A model generated the notes under the pieces. That model saw only the letters and a program-made list of their open reading frames with translations, was not told where the DNA came from and made no database searches. From Escarpia spicata (taxonomy: Eukaryota; Annelida; Polychaeta; Sabellida; Siboglinidae), in assembly GCA_963995525.1 (NCBI GenBank), contig OZ023214.1:42961998-43025997 (forward strand): a DNA stretch of 64,000 nucleotides. The letters run 5' to 3'. The position numbers and the translations under genes were made by a program. Below are positions 11,580-24,600 of the stretch, piece by piece (the first letter of the stretch is position 1; each line of letters begins with the position of its first letter).

Positions 11580-14349
11580 ATGTCAGCTGGTAGTAGTGTA
11601 CAGATGGAAGAGCAAGCTGCAGGTCGACCCAAGAGGCAGCGTAACCGGAAAAAGAATAGAAACAGACATTCATCTAACAATGTTAGCAATGACTGCATCG
11701 ACGAGGTATTTGTAGCAGGCATGACCTTGTGTCTAAAAAAAGTTAAAATGTTGGGAACTTTTTAAATATTGATCAACACAACATAAACTGTCTTTACGTA
11801 GGTGAAATAGTGCCACTTTTAGATATGTTTTTGACCATGTTGATTATAATATTGCAGCAGGAGGCATCAGAGGGAGCTTCTGCACTCTTAGGCTCAATCT
11901 CTCGAACCGGTTCTCGGAATGAAACACATAAAACTGGCAAGACGTCACAGGGTCGACACAAACCAAAGAACACGTATGTCTGTTAGGTTTGGTAAAACAA
12001 ACTGATTCTGTCTTCTGGTCAGATCTGGTGATAATTACGTAATATTTTAGATTAATTCAAATTACATTCAGGCTGTTCAGTCCAATTAATTTATCAAGTA
12101 TTTTGGTTAGAAACATTTAGAACCATGTAAGTTATAATTAAGATTTAAGCAAGTCTATGGTCGATATTATAAATATAATTGGCAATTTGATTTGCTCCAT
12201 TTACAAATACTATCTGTACATCAAAACATCAGTGAGGTAGAATTACTTGGTAGCTATGCTTACTACATTTGTAAATGGGTATTTGTTAAACTAAAACCTG
12301 GATTGAAACATTTTGTTATGTATGCAATCCTACAGCCTTCATGTTCACTGTGTTCAGGATGAAAGAAGCACCAGCCAGTTGTAGACCTCCTCCAAAAGGT
12401 TCAGCCTCTACAAGTTCTGGTGGTAACAACAGCAATGTCAGTAGACAAGATGGCTCAGGTTAGCAGAGCATAACACATTTTAAGCATGCAAATCTGAAAT
12501 GTTGAACCATCACATTGAACGGATCACTTTATTCAGATTCATATAGTAGCGGAGACCGGGGCACGATGCAAATAGTTTTTTTTCAAATTCCCCCAGTGGC
12601 CAAACAAAAATTGACTTTATAATATGGAATACTGTGTTTTAAACTCCTCGATAATCTTTATAGTTGGCTGACATCATTTCCAATACATATCAAGAACAAT
12701 GAAAATTTTAATGTTTACTTAACAAATATTTGGGGCACCATGCTGAGTAGCGGGGCCCCATGGTCGTGTATATGCGGCACTATGCTCACATATGTAATTA
12801 AGCTATATATATGATATATTAGACAAGAACAGTTTCATATAACAAGCGAATAGGCTATTTGTCATTGTACGACTTACTTGTTTATATAATTTGGTTCTGT
12901 TTTACAAACTTATGTTGCCAGCATCATGCAAATAATCACAATATTTGTTTTCAAACACAAAAATGTTTGTTGAAAAAACCATACAATGTAAATTTATTTA
13001 TACTCTGTACGCCTGTCCCTAGAAAATAATGTGCACTCTATTCACTGAGGTCCTTAACGAATCAAGTCAACAGAAAACTTGTCCGTCTTCATTGTATGGG
13101 CAGTGCCACCCATTACAGTAAGAGCACTGAACTGTTTTCACAGATGTCGATAACAAGATAACTAAGTCAGCAGAAAAAATTACCATTGATCATCTATGCG
13201 GACAATGCCAACCAACACTGCTGAAAACGTAATTGTTTTCATTGAGGTCGATAACACGTCAAATCAACAGAAAACATGTTGATTTACCGTGGACATGCCG
13301 ATTGAAGCACAATGAACATTGGGCATGGTGCCCCAAGCATGAAAGGAGCGTGATGCCTCATCCACCGATGTCGTCTATATCAGTGCATTGTACTTTATAT
13401 ATAGCGTCCACTACTTTTTATCACACATAGTACAGTGTCAGATAATCTAACAATTAAACACGAGTAGCACGAGGTGACATAGCTACCAAAGCAAGCCTGC
13501 AATATCAACTACACGATTAGCTAGTCGGATTAGTTTTGCTGCTCCAAAACTATTAAATGGGATAACTTAAGGCAAAATGATCCCAGCTTGCTCATACTCA
13601 CAGGTAACAAACGTGGTATAAAGCAGACTAAAACCTTCCAGCATCATCTTAAATTACCATAAAATGAACAAATAGCACCCAGTGAATATGGTGCCCCACC
13701 GTGCATAGTGCTCCGGTCTCCCTTGTATAGTGTAAAACAATCTGTCTGTTGTAGTATACGTGGAGGGAAACTCGACATCTTTTTTCAGATAATGGTATAT
13801 GTATGTTGCTAAGTATTACCCCAAGGTAATATTTTTAGAAACGTCTTGCATCATAAAGCGACCTTGTTTGTTCCGTTAGCAGTGTTAATTATTAGCAGGA
13901 AGTTCAATAAGTTGTACTTAGTGTCTCAGTCCCACTTGTTGTTTTGATTGTGCAATCCTGGCTGGTTGTGTCAAAATTCGGGAACTTTCAGTTAATGTTT
14001 TCTGTCTCTGTAACAGCTACATTTACAATATGAGCAGTTTGAATATGTTTCGCAGGCACAATATTCAAACTGGAACCACCATTTCGGGCTTATTAAACAC
14101 AATTTAGTAAACAGTATATCTTCACCATAACTTATTATAGTATTATGATGATTCTGATTGATCATTATGTTACAAAATAAGGAACAGATGAGGTTGGTTT
14201 AAAATATGTATCATTTAAAACCATTTAAAAACCAGTCTCTAGAATATAAAATGCTGATGTCTTTTTATTCTTGGTGCTCAAAGATTTTGTCTGTTTTATC
14301 AGGTACTCCAAATTCTGGCGCGAAGAGACAACAGAAAAACAAAAAGAAG
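11580..14349 (+). CDS. DIS3L2: DIS3L2 exons 1-4: basic, low-complexity N-terminal tail
   Basis: These four exons encode residues 1-130. A lysine/arginine cluster ([14 protein letters not shown], about residues 18-31) and a second basic patch at the end of exon 4 (KRQQKNKKK) flank Ser/Gly/Asn-rich stretches. This part is poorly conserved in the family, so exon choice rests on splice signals and phase: 0 after exon 1, 2 after exon 2, 1 after exon 3, 0 after exon 4. Exon 2 could start three bases later (CAGCAG acceptor slippage), which would drop one Gln. Confidence 0.8.
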
Positions 14350-17300
14350 GTAAGGGAAACATAGAGCATGTATGCACTTTGCCGGACTAAGTTGGCACCT
14401 AATGCTTTGTCCGATTATTTGTGCTACTCCAGAGCAGATTGACAAGTTCCATTTCATGTCATGCTGCAGTTCTGATTCCTTTTGTAGCCAAACTCATAAT
14501 TTCAGTTTTGTAATTAAGCACTATTTCTGTTTTGGAGCCAGTCGTGGAGGACTGTCCTGGCAGGGAGTCATCATGATGCATTGACCCCAAAAATCAGAAT
14601 AGAACTAACGAACGGCTAGAAAAAGTCTCGGTAGTTGATGTGAAAGTGGTTAGTGTTACTTATAGTGTCAAGTGTGCCATTTGGTTGGTTGCAACAATAG
14701 ATATATATATATAGATGTATTCATGAAAATATTATTGTTGTGATTTGTGTTTCTGTTTTTTTCTCTTCAACTGCACAATCTGTTTTCTTTTTGTTAAATT
14801 ATTCTACGTGCACCATGGAAGTAGATATGTATTACATGTATTGAGAGGGAACATCAGCCACCTGTGGCTTAATACCGTCATTATAGAAACTATAACAATG
14901 TATGCATAATATGTAGTATCGAATGCATTGTATCATAGTTTTCTATAATAAAACCATCATCATATCATATTGGTCTTTGTAGCAATCTCCCCAACCCTTT
15001 CAGATATATCTATTCGCAGCTGGTGAATATGTAGGATTTTTTTTTTTTTCAATTACAAACAATTAATTAGCATGATGTGTGTTTGAGAGAGAATACAATG
15101 GGTATTTTTTAATGAAATGCAATGTTTTGAATGCAGATGGTGACCTAATGTTACGTTGTGTGTTTTGGGGTTGAATAAACATTTCTGATTCCTTTATTTT
15201 CTTAGAAGTTTGATGCATACTGGAGCAAGGAGGAAGTGCAGAGGGGCCTAAAACAAGGCACACTCATTGAGGTAAGTCATGTGATCACGTGATGATCATA
15301 GTGGTGTCATGGTTAGAACATCACACTCTCAATCGAGGGATCCCGGTTTTGAGTCCACTTGCTGCTGTTATGAAGCTAGGGTAACTTTGTTTGTTGCTTC
15401 AGTTCATACAGCGGTATAAACAAGACCTAGGTTATAGACAGCAGTCGATATATATTAGTACTTAGTAAATGTAGCATGGCTGAATGCTTCCAAAGAAGTT
15501 GAGTTCATGATGGCGTGAACAAGTCTGTCGGGGAGTGAAGTACTGTTTTGAGCAGTCCTACGGCTAGACACTGTGTTATAAAATAACACCTTTATCACGT
15601 AAAATTTGTAGAATTTATTTGTTTGAGTGTGTGTATTACAGAAAAGAGCTTGGGTCAAATCGTTAAGTAAGAATAGTGATGTTGATTAAGAAATTTAACT
15701 TTTGAGCGAGATCGTGTATACAAAAGCAACACAGTTACCTTGGGCAGAGTAAGTACAATGTAGGTAGTAAATAGATTATCATCATGGTGTTTTTGTATGG
15801 AATAAGTTATTCTATTTTATATTCTATGATTGTTTGTGACACTTGATGATGTGGTTTGCCTTAATACCTTAACATTTTTGTTGTACAGGGAACACTGAGA
15901 ATTAACCCAAAGAATTATGAAGATGCATACCTGCCTCATCCAGTGAGTATCCCTGTCCAGTCATGTCATTTCTTTTATAATATAAAACCATGGTGTTTAC
16001 CCCAAGTTTTCTGTTACTTGTGTATTTCATATGCTGTGTCCCGCCCAGTTAAAAAGCCCAATTAGTAGAAGCATATCTGCTAATGACAGTTTATATAGGT
16101 TGGAACAATCATCTAAAAGCATACATAGTGTTGCAGACAACTGTTATGTTATGTGCAACCTTCATCAAACATGTTCAGTTTTTAGTCATTTTACCTTGTA
16201 CTTGAATCATTTATTAACGAAAATATTCATTGTATATTGTAATTATAAACCTGATGTAGAGGCATTGGTGTGATTTAAATAATTTATGTTTTAATCAAAC
16301 TATCAGTGTTTGGTTTGAATCACCAAACATTGGTGTATGCTCATAAATGTCAGCAGCAAAGAAAATTCAATTCAAATTTATGAAAAACAGCAGTTTCTTC
16401 CTTGATTTAAAAAGTTTATATAATATTCTTGCCAAATTGTGTCAAGTCTAAAAATTATAAAAATGAGTTATCAATACCGTTGGAAAGAAGACATATTAAG
16501 TTTTCCAATGGTACATAAAACATGGACCTAGCTCACTCATAGCCCAAGTTATGCCACAGTGAACATGACTGGGGTAGAAATGTTCAAATTGAGAAAAACG
16601 TAGTTGAAGTTCATGTACATGTACAACCAAATAAGTGACATATTAATAATATTATGACCAAAAAGCTGTATATAACTATAGTGAAAAATAAATATTTTTG
16701 TAACTTTACATAATTCCTGCACACACAAACGCCGTATAACAACCGAGCAACAACGTAACATGACAACAACGCAGGTGAACGTAATGGCATTTTATATAAT
16801 TGTGTTATACAGATAATTGTAACACCTAAGCTTCGTGGCATTATCAATCGTCCATCAACAAGGGCCAGGCCCCCAACGTCAAAGACATCAGCAAGTAATC
16901 GAACACCACTACGTCTGTGTTGTCATTTCAAATGCGGCTGTTTTGCTTCTATTCCTCTCCTCGATGCATTCGAAATACACTCCCAAGTCACGCATATTGT
17001 AGAAGATATATTAGACAAACTGTTTACTGAGATTATCGCAACAGTATCCGAGTAATTTGGAATGTTTCCTAACAACAAACCCATCGCCACCGTATGTTGA
17101 TTACAGTTAGCGATCCCAAGAAAGGGTGCACTGCGCATACGCTCGCCGAGTAAGCCAATTAGGAGACCTGTGTCAGTCACAAGGCCTCTGTATCAGGCAC
17201 TGCTATTGGCTAAAGTTGATGTAAACATCGTAGTACCAAATATGTCCGCCTTCGTTGAGGGATATCCAAAAAAAATGCACCAAGAATATGTGTGATTTAT

Positions 17301-18308
17301 TGCTTTTGTTTTACGGAATTCATGCATGAAATGTTATGTACTCTTTCTAAAAAGGTGTTAATATGTAGTAAATATTAATATAAGTGAGAACAAATATTGC
17401 CAATCGATATAAAAGACATTAAAATATCATTTGGATACAAAATATCAAAATCGTCAAAAATCACTGCAATGTAAAAACAGTGTTTTCACGAAACCAAGTT
17501 CGCTGAAATCTGGCTCATTTCGTTACGTTTCGACATAATTAGTTGTTAGGGTGTATTGCATAACCTACAACATGTATTAATCCAGGTGAAAATATAAAAA
17601 AAAAATTAATAACTAATGACGTCTCTCAGGATATGAAGTCGGATGTGTACATTGCGGGAACTGTGGCGCGCAACCGAGCCCTCAATGCGGATGTGGTGGC
17701 AGTTCAACTCTTGCCTAAAGATGAGTGGAAGGTACTATCAGGCTGGCTCAGCACATCAACTAAGCATGTAGTGACCTTGTCTGACTAAAATAATATATGC
17801 ATGAAGAGGTTCATCAGCCTGGATGGTTCCACTGGTTTCTCTCTTCAACTTTTTTCCAGTCAGTTTTACTTTTTTCCTTTGTGACATTTCAGTGGGATTT
17901 GGCTGTCTTCATCAGACCGACTCTGCTAGACGTGACTGCTGTGTCACCATCTGGTAAAGTCAGTCTGATGAAGACAGCTGAAAGTCGGTGACACGCATGG
18001 GGAGAAAGGGTCAAATTTACTGTGAAATACTTTAAAAACAGAAACTACAAAATTTATAATATAGTGATCTTGTCTGATTAAAAGTGATGTGCTGATCTTT
18101 TTAGAAGTAATAGTGCAATACATCATTAAGTTCTCGGAAATAAATTAATGTAATGAAGTGTCTTGAGTGAGTTTGAAAGATGTCATTGTAAGCATGCGTG
18201 TGTGTATGTGTATCTGAGTTTGTGAGCCTATAAATATCGGCATTTGTAAATATATTTACATTCGACAGAGAAACTCACACACATATGCATGTGTGTGCAC
18301 AGACTTTT

Positions 18309-18355
<47 letters not shown>

Positions 18356-18624
18356 CATGCATGTATGAACAAACACACACACATTTCCAGTTTGGCTACC
18401 TCTTCTCTGTTTTATTCTCGCATTAATTTACAAAAGTCGTAAACCTGAAGCTATTGCAATTGAATGCAACATTTATATACGTAATATTATGTATGTGGGA
18501 GTAACCTATATGAGTTTGATTTAATTGGCTACCAGCTCGATAAGTTATACTTCTCTGGTAGCCACCTCATCTGTGTTACATTGCTCTTGAATTGTGTTGT
18601 ATATTATCTGGATGAGGAAATAAA

Positions 18625-18659
<35 letters not shown>

Positions 18660-21600
18660 CCTTTTATCCACCCAGAAAACAAATAAACAAACAAACTATC
18701 CATTCAAGAAATAAATAATTAATTTGTCAAATTGTCGACCAGGTTCTGATGGACGACTTGCCACAGGCTGACACAGGCGACAATGAGCAGGTTGATGACA
18801 TCACCAAGTCTACAGAGGCGATGTCGGTAAAAGACACGCCAACATCTGTCACTAGTTCAACCCCTGGCGGGACTGCTTGTGTCGACGACACCACCGCAGT
18901 CGCCACACCAAAACAGTGTCGCACTGCGGAGAGATTGGCTACTGACTCAACTGGGAAGAAGCCACATGGGACACCGAAGAAACACAACCCATCTGTGAAG
19001 GACTTCCTACAGTCAGAAGAAGCTAATGTTAGCACTAGTCCCATAGCGCGACGCCTTTTTGGCACCAGCGACTCCGGTGATGTCACACAGAAGATGGCCG
19101 CCATTCCAGAGAAGTGCCTTTTGAGGACGGGCCGGGTAGGTGGCGTCTGACAAAGATGTTACATGATACCACATTTGTGTCTGCTAAAACTAATTTTACT
19201 TATTGCAAATCATGTTTGTTAATGACACTCGTGCCTTTAGTGCACCGATGATTTCATGAAAGAGTATGTCTTTTAAATCATAAAAAAAATTGACTTTGAT
19301 TGTTAGTCAGGTAACTTAAAACAGTTAATATATTTTTTTCTGATGCATCTGGTGATAACGCATGGCATTTAATAAACATAACCCTTGTCTAAACAAGAGT
19401 TACCTTTTTTCAATTATACCTTTTTCCTTATGTACAAGGAGGTTCATTAGATTGGATGGTTCAGATGGTGTCTCTATTTATTTTTTCCCACAGCCAATTT
19501 TACCCATTTTCTTTCATGGTGCGATATTCATTTACCTGAAGAGCCACCCAAGCAGCAACCTGGGTGGCCAGACCAGTGACAACGCTACATTTCTAGTTGT
19601 TTCCAGTGTTCGGCAATGTTCTATTAACTGACTAGTCAGTATATATTGTGCTTACAATGTTGTGGTCTTATTAGGTCTCATTCAACTAGTCAGCCTTGTT
19701 CAGAACATTATCGCCAAACCGACCTTTATATGCTGGCACTGAGGGTGGTCACTGCCAGGGTGCTAGTCGTCCTCAGTGGTTCCCAAATTGAGATGGGACC
19801 GACATTAACGTGATCTCCGAGTCACGAGGGATACATAGTCCCCAATGATGAGAAACATGTTTTTACACCAAATATCATGCCTGCCCGGTCCGGGTTTTGA
19901 ACTGAGTGCGCTGGCATGCCAGGTGGATGTGCTAACCACTGCACTGTCACGCACTCTAAGTAATAGAGTAGTAGTGACTACCGTGTCCTGTTACTACCGT
20001 GTCCTGTTACTACCGTGTCCTGTTACTACCGTGTCCTGTTACTACCGTGTCGTTAGCTAGCAGAGGTAGTTCAATGAAGACAGCTGAAAACTGTGAAAAT
20101 GTCACAAAAGAAAAAAATTAAATCGAGTATGAAAATCTGAAAAGAGAAACAATTTGTACATTGTACGTGTTTACAGGTGGTGTACATAGTGGAGAGGGTT
20201 CACAGTCGAGCTTCTACAGGACACATTAAACCAATGCAGGATGGCAACACAAATATAGCCCTCTTCTCTCCTCTCGACCACCGTGTACCCCGCATCCAGA
20301 TTCCCATGGATCAGTGTCCTGAAGGTATGTCTTGTCATCTTCTTCCTTACTGCTCATACTTCTAAATTAGTTACATATTATGTTAGAGATATAGACCACC
20401 ACTGTGTGGGTCCACAACAGGTGATTCTATTTCCCTGCGTGGGATCATTTTACTTCCCTGTGTGGGATAATTTTACTTCCCTTGGAATACTTGGCTACCA
20501 AAAGCTTCAGGTTAAGTAGGGTTGATGAAATTGCCCAAATTTTGAAATTTTCGCAGGTGGAATCAAACCACCATCCACTCGATCAACAGTGAGGGTGCCC
20601 TGACAACTAAACCGTCGTGCCAGTTATCCTTTGTACATATATTGGCTTAACACCATGGAAGTAATTAAAAAATATGCCAGTTCAGTAGGATTGTATTGTA
20701 GAAACGTTGCTTGTTGGAAGCACTTACGCAGATGTCTACTTACTGTTTCTTCTTCACCATCCCGCAGTTCAGGTAACAGTCTGAGAATTAAATAATTATT
20801 ACAGATCATCGTTCAGTTTGTGTCAACCTTTGTTTCTGTCTGATTTATATTTACATGTCCCAATAAATACAATGTTGTGAAATGCCATTTTTTTGTTGCA
20901 ATGTGGCAGGATTTCTGCAACGGGCCAAAGACTTCAGCAACACTCTGTACATTGCTCGAATCACTGAATGGGAGAATACAGGCTACGCTAATGGGTAAAG
21001 TACATGTCTTCAATGTTCTGTGTGTTTCTCAAGACCTTGGTGCGTAGAGTCTTTCCTCTTCATACATACCACAAATTAAAGGGAATAAAAACCGCTATTG
21101 CTTGAGTTCATATTATATTACATCTTCCTGTATATTTCCATTTCCACCAAGATAATAATTTTACCGGAATTCAATATATTAATAATTTCACAATTTATGC
21201 TGTGCATCTGGTCTTTTTAGAATATGCATATTTTTTGCACGCTTTTCGGAGGGGGTTTGTCTAGGTGTGACGTCAGAGGCGCGAATGTCATGCTAGATGG
21301 CAGCACTTTCAATACATTCACAGCATGTTTACAATTATATATGTTGGGTCGAAGCAAGCATCCGAATGAGTTATTGTGTGGTATTTTGATGTAATTTAAA
21401 CACTAGTCATTATAGAGGAACAACCATTTATTTAATGGTTCAACACGAATATCAACTTTGTTGAAAATAATGAAGTCAACCTGACAATGTCAACAAGACA
21501 AGCTGACTGCAAAAACCTTCGCTGCTTCAGCTTATTTTGAGAAAAATAGTTTTGATTATGACTCAGGAAAACTAATCTAAATCAGTGAACATGCACACAC

Positions 21601-24600
21601 ACACAACAATATTGTATTCAACTACAGAAAGTAACGTTATTGATATCATAACGTTACATAAAGGAAGAGCTGCACAATTTAGTATAACCCTGAATCCAGT
21701 TAATTTTTGTTCACTGTCAGTCCTTGTGGCTAAGCTGCTGCCTTGTTTTAGTTCGTAAAAAATTTCATATGTAACTTGCATTTCCCACATTTATGCATCT
21801 ATGTGTAAGCCGCCTTTCTGGGATATTTGTCAATTTTGTTTTTAAACATAATCACACAGCTACCATTTACACAATCAGCAGATCATTTGTTCCATTCATT
21901 TATAGTTCTTTGTTAAAATTAATACATTCTGATATATAATGTATATCATTCCATCAGTTGTGTTACTTTCGATCGTCTATTTCATCTGTCATAATTGAGA
22001 AAAAATGCTTTTATCAAGATTTTCATACGTATTCAATATCTTAAATAAATTAAGTTTGATCTCCTTTTATTCGCTGTTTCTACATTTGCTAAACAATGGT
22101 GTTTGTACGTTGGAATAATTTTTGCGTTCATTAAATGAGCTCTGTTTTCTTCCCCAGCACCCTGGCGAGGAGTTTGGGAGAGGCGGGAGAGATTGAGCCC
22201 GAGACGGAAGGCATTCTCATTGAGAACGGGATCGACTACGGAGACTTCCCGCCAGAGGTGATGTTTCTCACATCGTCAGTAATATTGTACTGATCAAAAT
22301 CAAAAGACGCATTCTTTTCCCATAGAACATTGCAGGAAGATACTTTTATACAACAGAAATGGCCCGATGCTTTCCCCAATTTTCTAGATGAATGTGAGCA
22401 TAGGGTTTGCACCGGAGGTGTTCACTGGGTTTTACTGCAAGGGACTGCATGCTTTTTTCCACTTTCGATTTAGGATCAATATATTGTATCTATCAGGGTG
22501 AAGTGCCCGTCTTAGTTAGGTTGCAAGTATGATTACACACCGTTAGTGTTATTATAGTAGTAGTTCACATTTTGCGTATTGCCCCCACCTATGGGGTTAT
22601 AGTTTTACCATTAGTATAGTCAGCAGCAGGTAGTCTGGTATTCAGTGTGGCAATTTGCAAAGGCACTTGTTAGTTAAATCAGTTGTACATGTTTTTCCCA
22701 TTTGTTCTAGGAATATCGCTGCTGCTGCGTTATATGTGGAAATGTGGGCTCTCTAGCAGCCTGATGTTCAGGAGACTAGTATGGGCTCAGTCACAGGCCT
22801 GGCAATGGGTTGTAGAGTCCACATTTCGTTCACTTAAACCATCACAGTGTGCCAAAAAGGGCTTACATACTGGACCCCCCTAATAAACGTCATCCATTTG
22901 GCCTTTTCATATCTACATTGGTCTCTGTGTTGTTTCTTGCATAAATGGTATTTTTTCAAAAGAAGAAAGTATTAATTTCCCATGCAGCCAGATGAAATTT
23001 GCTTCTACCTATTTTTAAACTTAGATGGCTAGAATATCCGGCCTCTATCAAACTATGATTAGACTAGTCGAGCTTCAGAGGAGTTGTATATAAATCCTAC
23101 TTATGCAGTTTAAATATTACAAGGTGGTGTTGTATTATATCGAAGGCTTCCAATGTTTCATTGAAGTCACATACTAAATAGACTTTTAACAGTGGCCTCT
23201 GGTGTCATGTTTCGGTATCCAGTTTGTTTTTCACTATTTCATTTTGAATGTTCCTCTCTTAGGCACTGAACGATCTGCCAAAGAACCTTCCCTGGAAAAT
23301 TCCAACAGCTGAATTCACTAAACGGCGAGACCTTCGATCCAAGTGCATTTTCACAATCGACCCTGCCACTGCTCGTGATCTTGACGACGCTGTCTCGTGT
23401 AAATCACTTGGCAATGGTACGCAGCTGGAAGGCTGGTTTATGATGTCACATGTTTAGTTTTTGTAATTGTATCTACTTTAAGAACTTCAGAAAGCTAGAG
23501 CTGTGAAATAACAGCATGGGCTCCAATCATGTATGTTAATAAATGACAGTGTGAAGTTTCAATGGTCTCTCTTGCAAATGCAACTGTTGTTTTAGTGGTT
23601 GGTTTAAGTTATTTTCTTACTCTGATGGTTGGGTCATGTCAGTGATCCGTTCACATCTGGTATGTTTATATTGTGTTATAACTTGGCAGTTAGATTTTGT
23701 ATCCAGAAGCAGTGGGCATCATGTTTCGCGTATGATGTGTGTGAACAAAATATAAAATTTCCTGTTGTTCAGTATCCCTGTCTAGTCTTTAGACAGAGCT
23801 GGTTGTCGACCTTCTAAAACTTGGCAACTCTGAAGCGTGTGTGAAGAGTTGCCTCTATATGTTACAATCATTTCCTGGCATGAATTTCTCTTATGGATGA
23901 TCATCACAACGCATTGCAGGGAAAAGAAATAAGTGCAGTGGCACCACCTTATTATTAATTTTATTATAGTATTAATGCACATTTACATTACCGTGGATAT
24001 CAGAACCAGCCAGCATGGTTGGTCATGTCTCGTTAGCTTTGTCATGTTAATTGAATCCAGTGGCTATTGGCTGAGGTTTTGGAAGCCAATTTGGATGGGT
24101 CTAAAAGTAAAGCTAAGTTCCACACCAGATGTGGGCAGGTGCCTGTCTGCCCGTCTTCAAAACTGGCAGATGGCTGGCCAAAGCAGGTAATTACAACTGA
24201 TAAGACAGGTGAAATTTAGAGGGGGCCAGCTGGCCACTAAATTAACTAATAATTCCAAGTTAACAGGCCCACATTAATAACTATTATTGGCGCAGCTGGT
24301 AGTGAATAAAATCAGATGGATCGCTATTAATTAAACAAATGGCTCAAATGACACTGGTTTGTCATTGAAAAATCTAAAGTGGCTAATAACGGCTGTGACT
24401 GACGTGACTGGTTTCCTCAGATGCCATCTGCACACTAAAAGGCACATTTTTGTATATTTCAAGGCTGACAAAAAATGTCTGGCTAAGGGCCTACATATGG
24501 GTGGGGGTGGTTTCAAACAATATGAAACTATTTTGTTTTGGATGTTGTGAACTTAGGAGATCGCCCCTTACAAGTTGAGTTTGTTTCAGGTGAGTATGAA

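Noticed and set aside
11606..11760. Reading DIS3L2 exon 1 through to 11765
   Set aside because: A donor at 11705/11706 (GACGAG then GTATTTG) gives the phase needed by exon 2, and the extension is not family-like.
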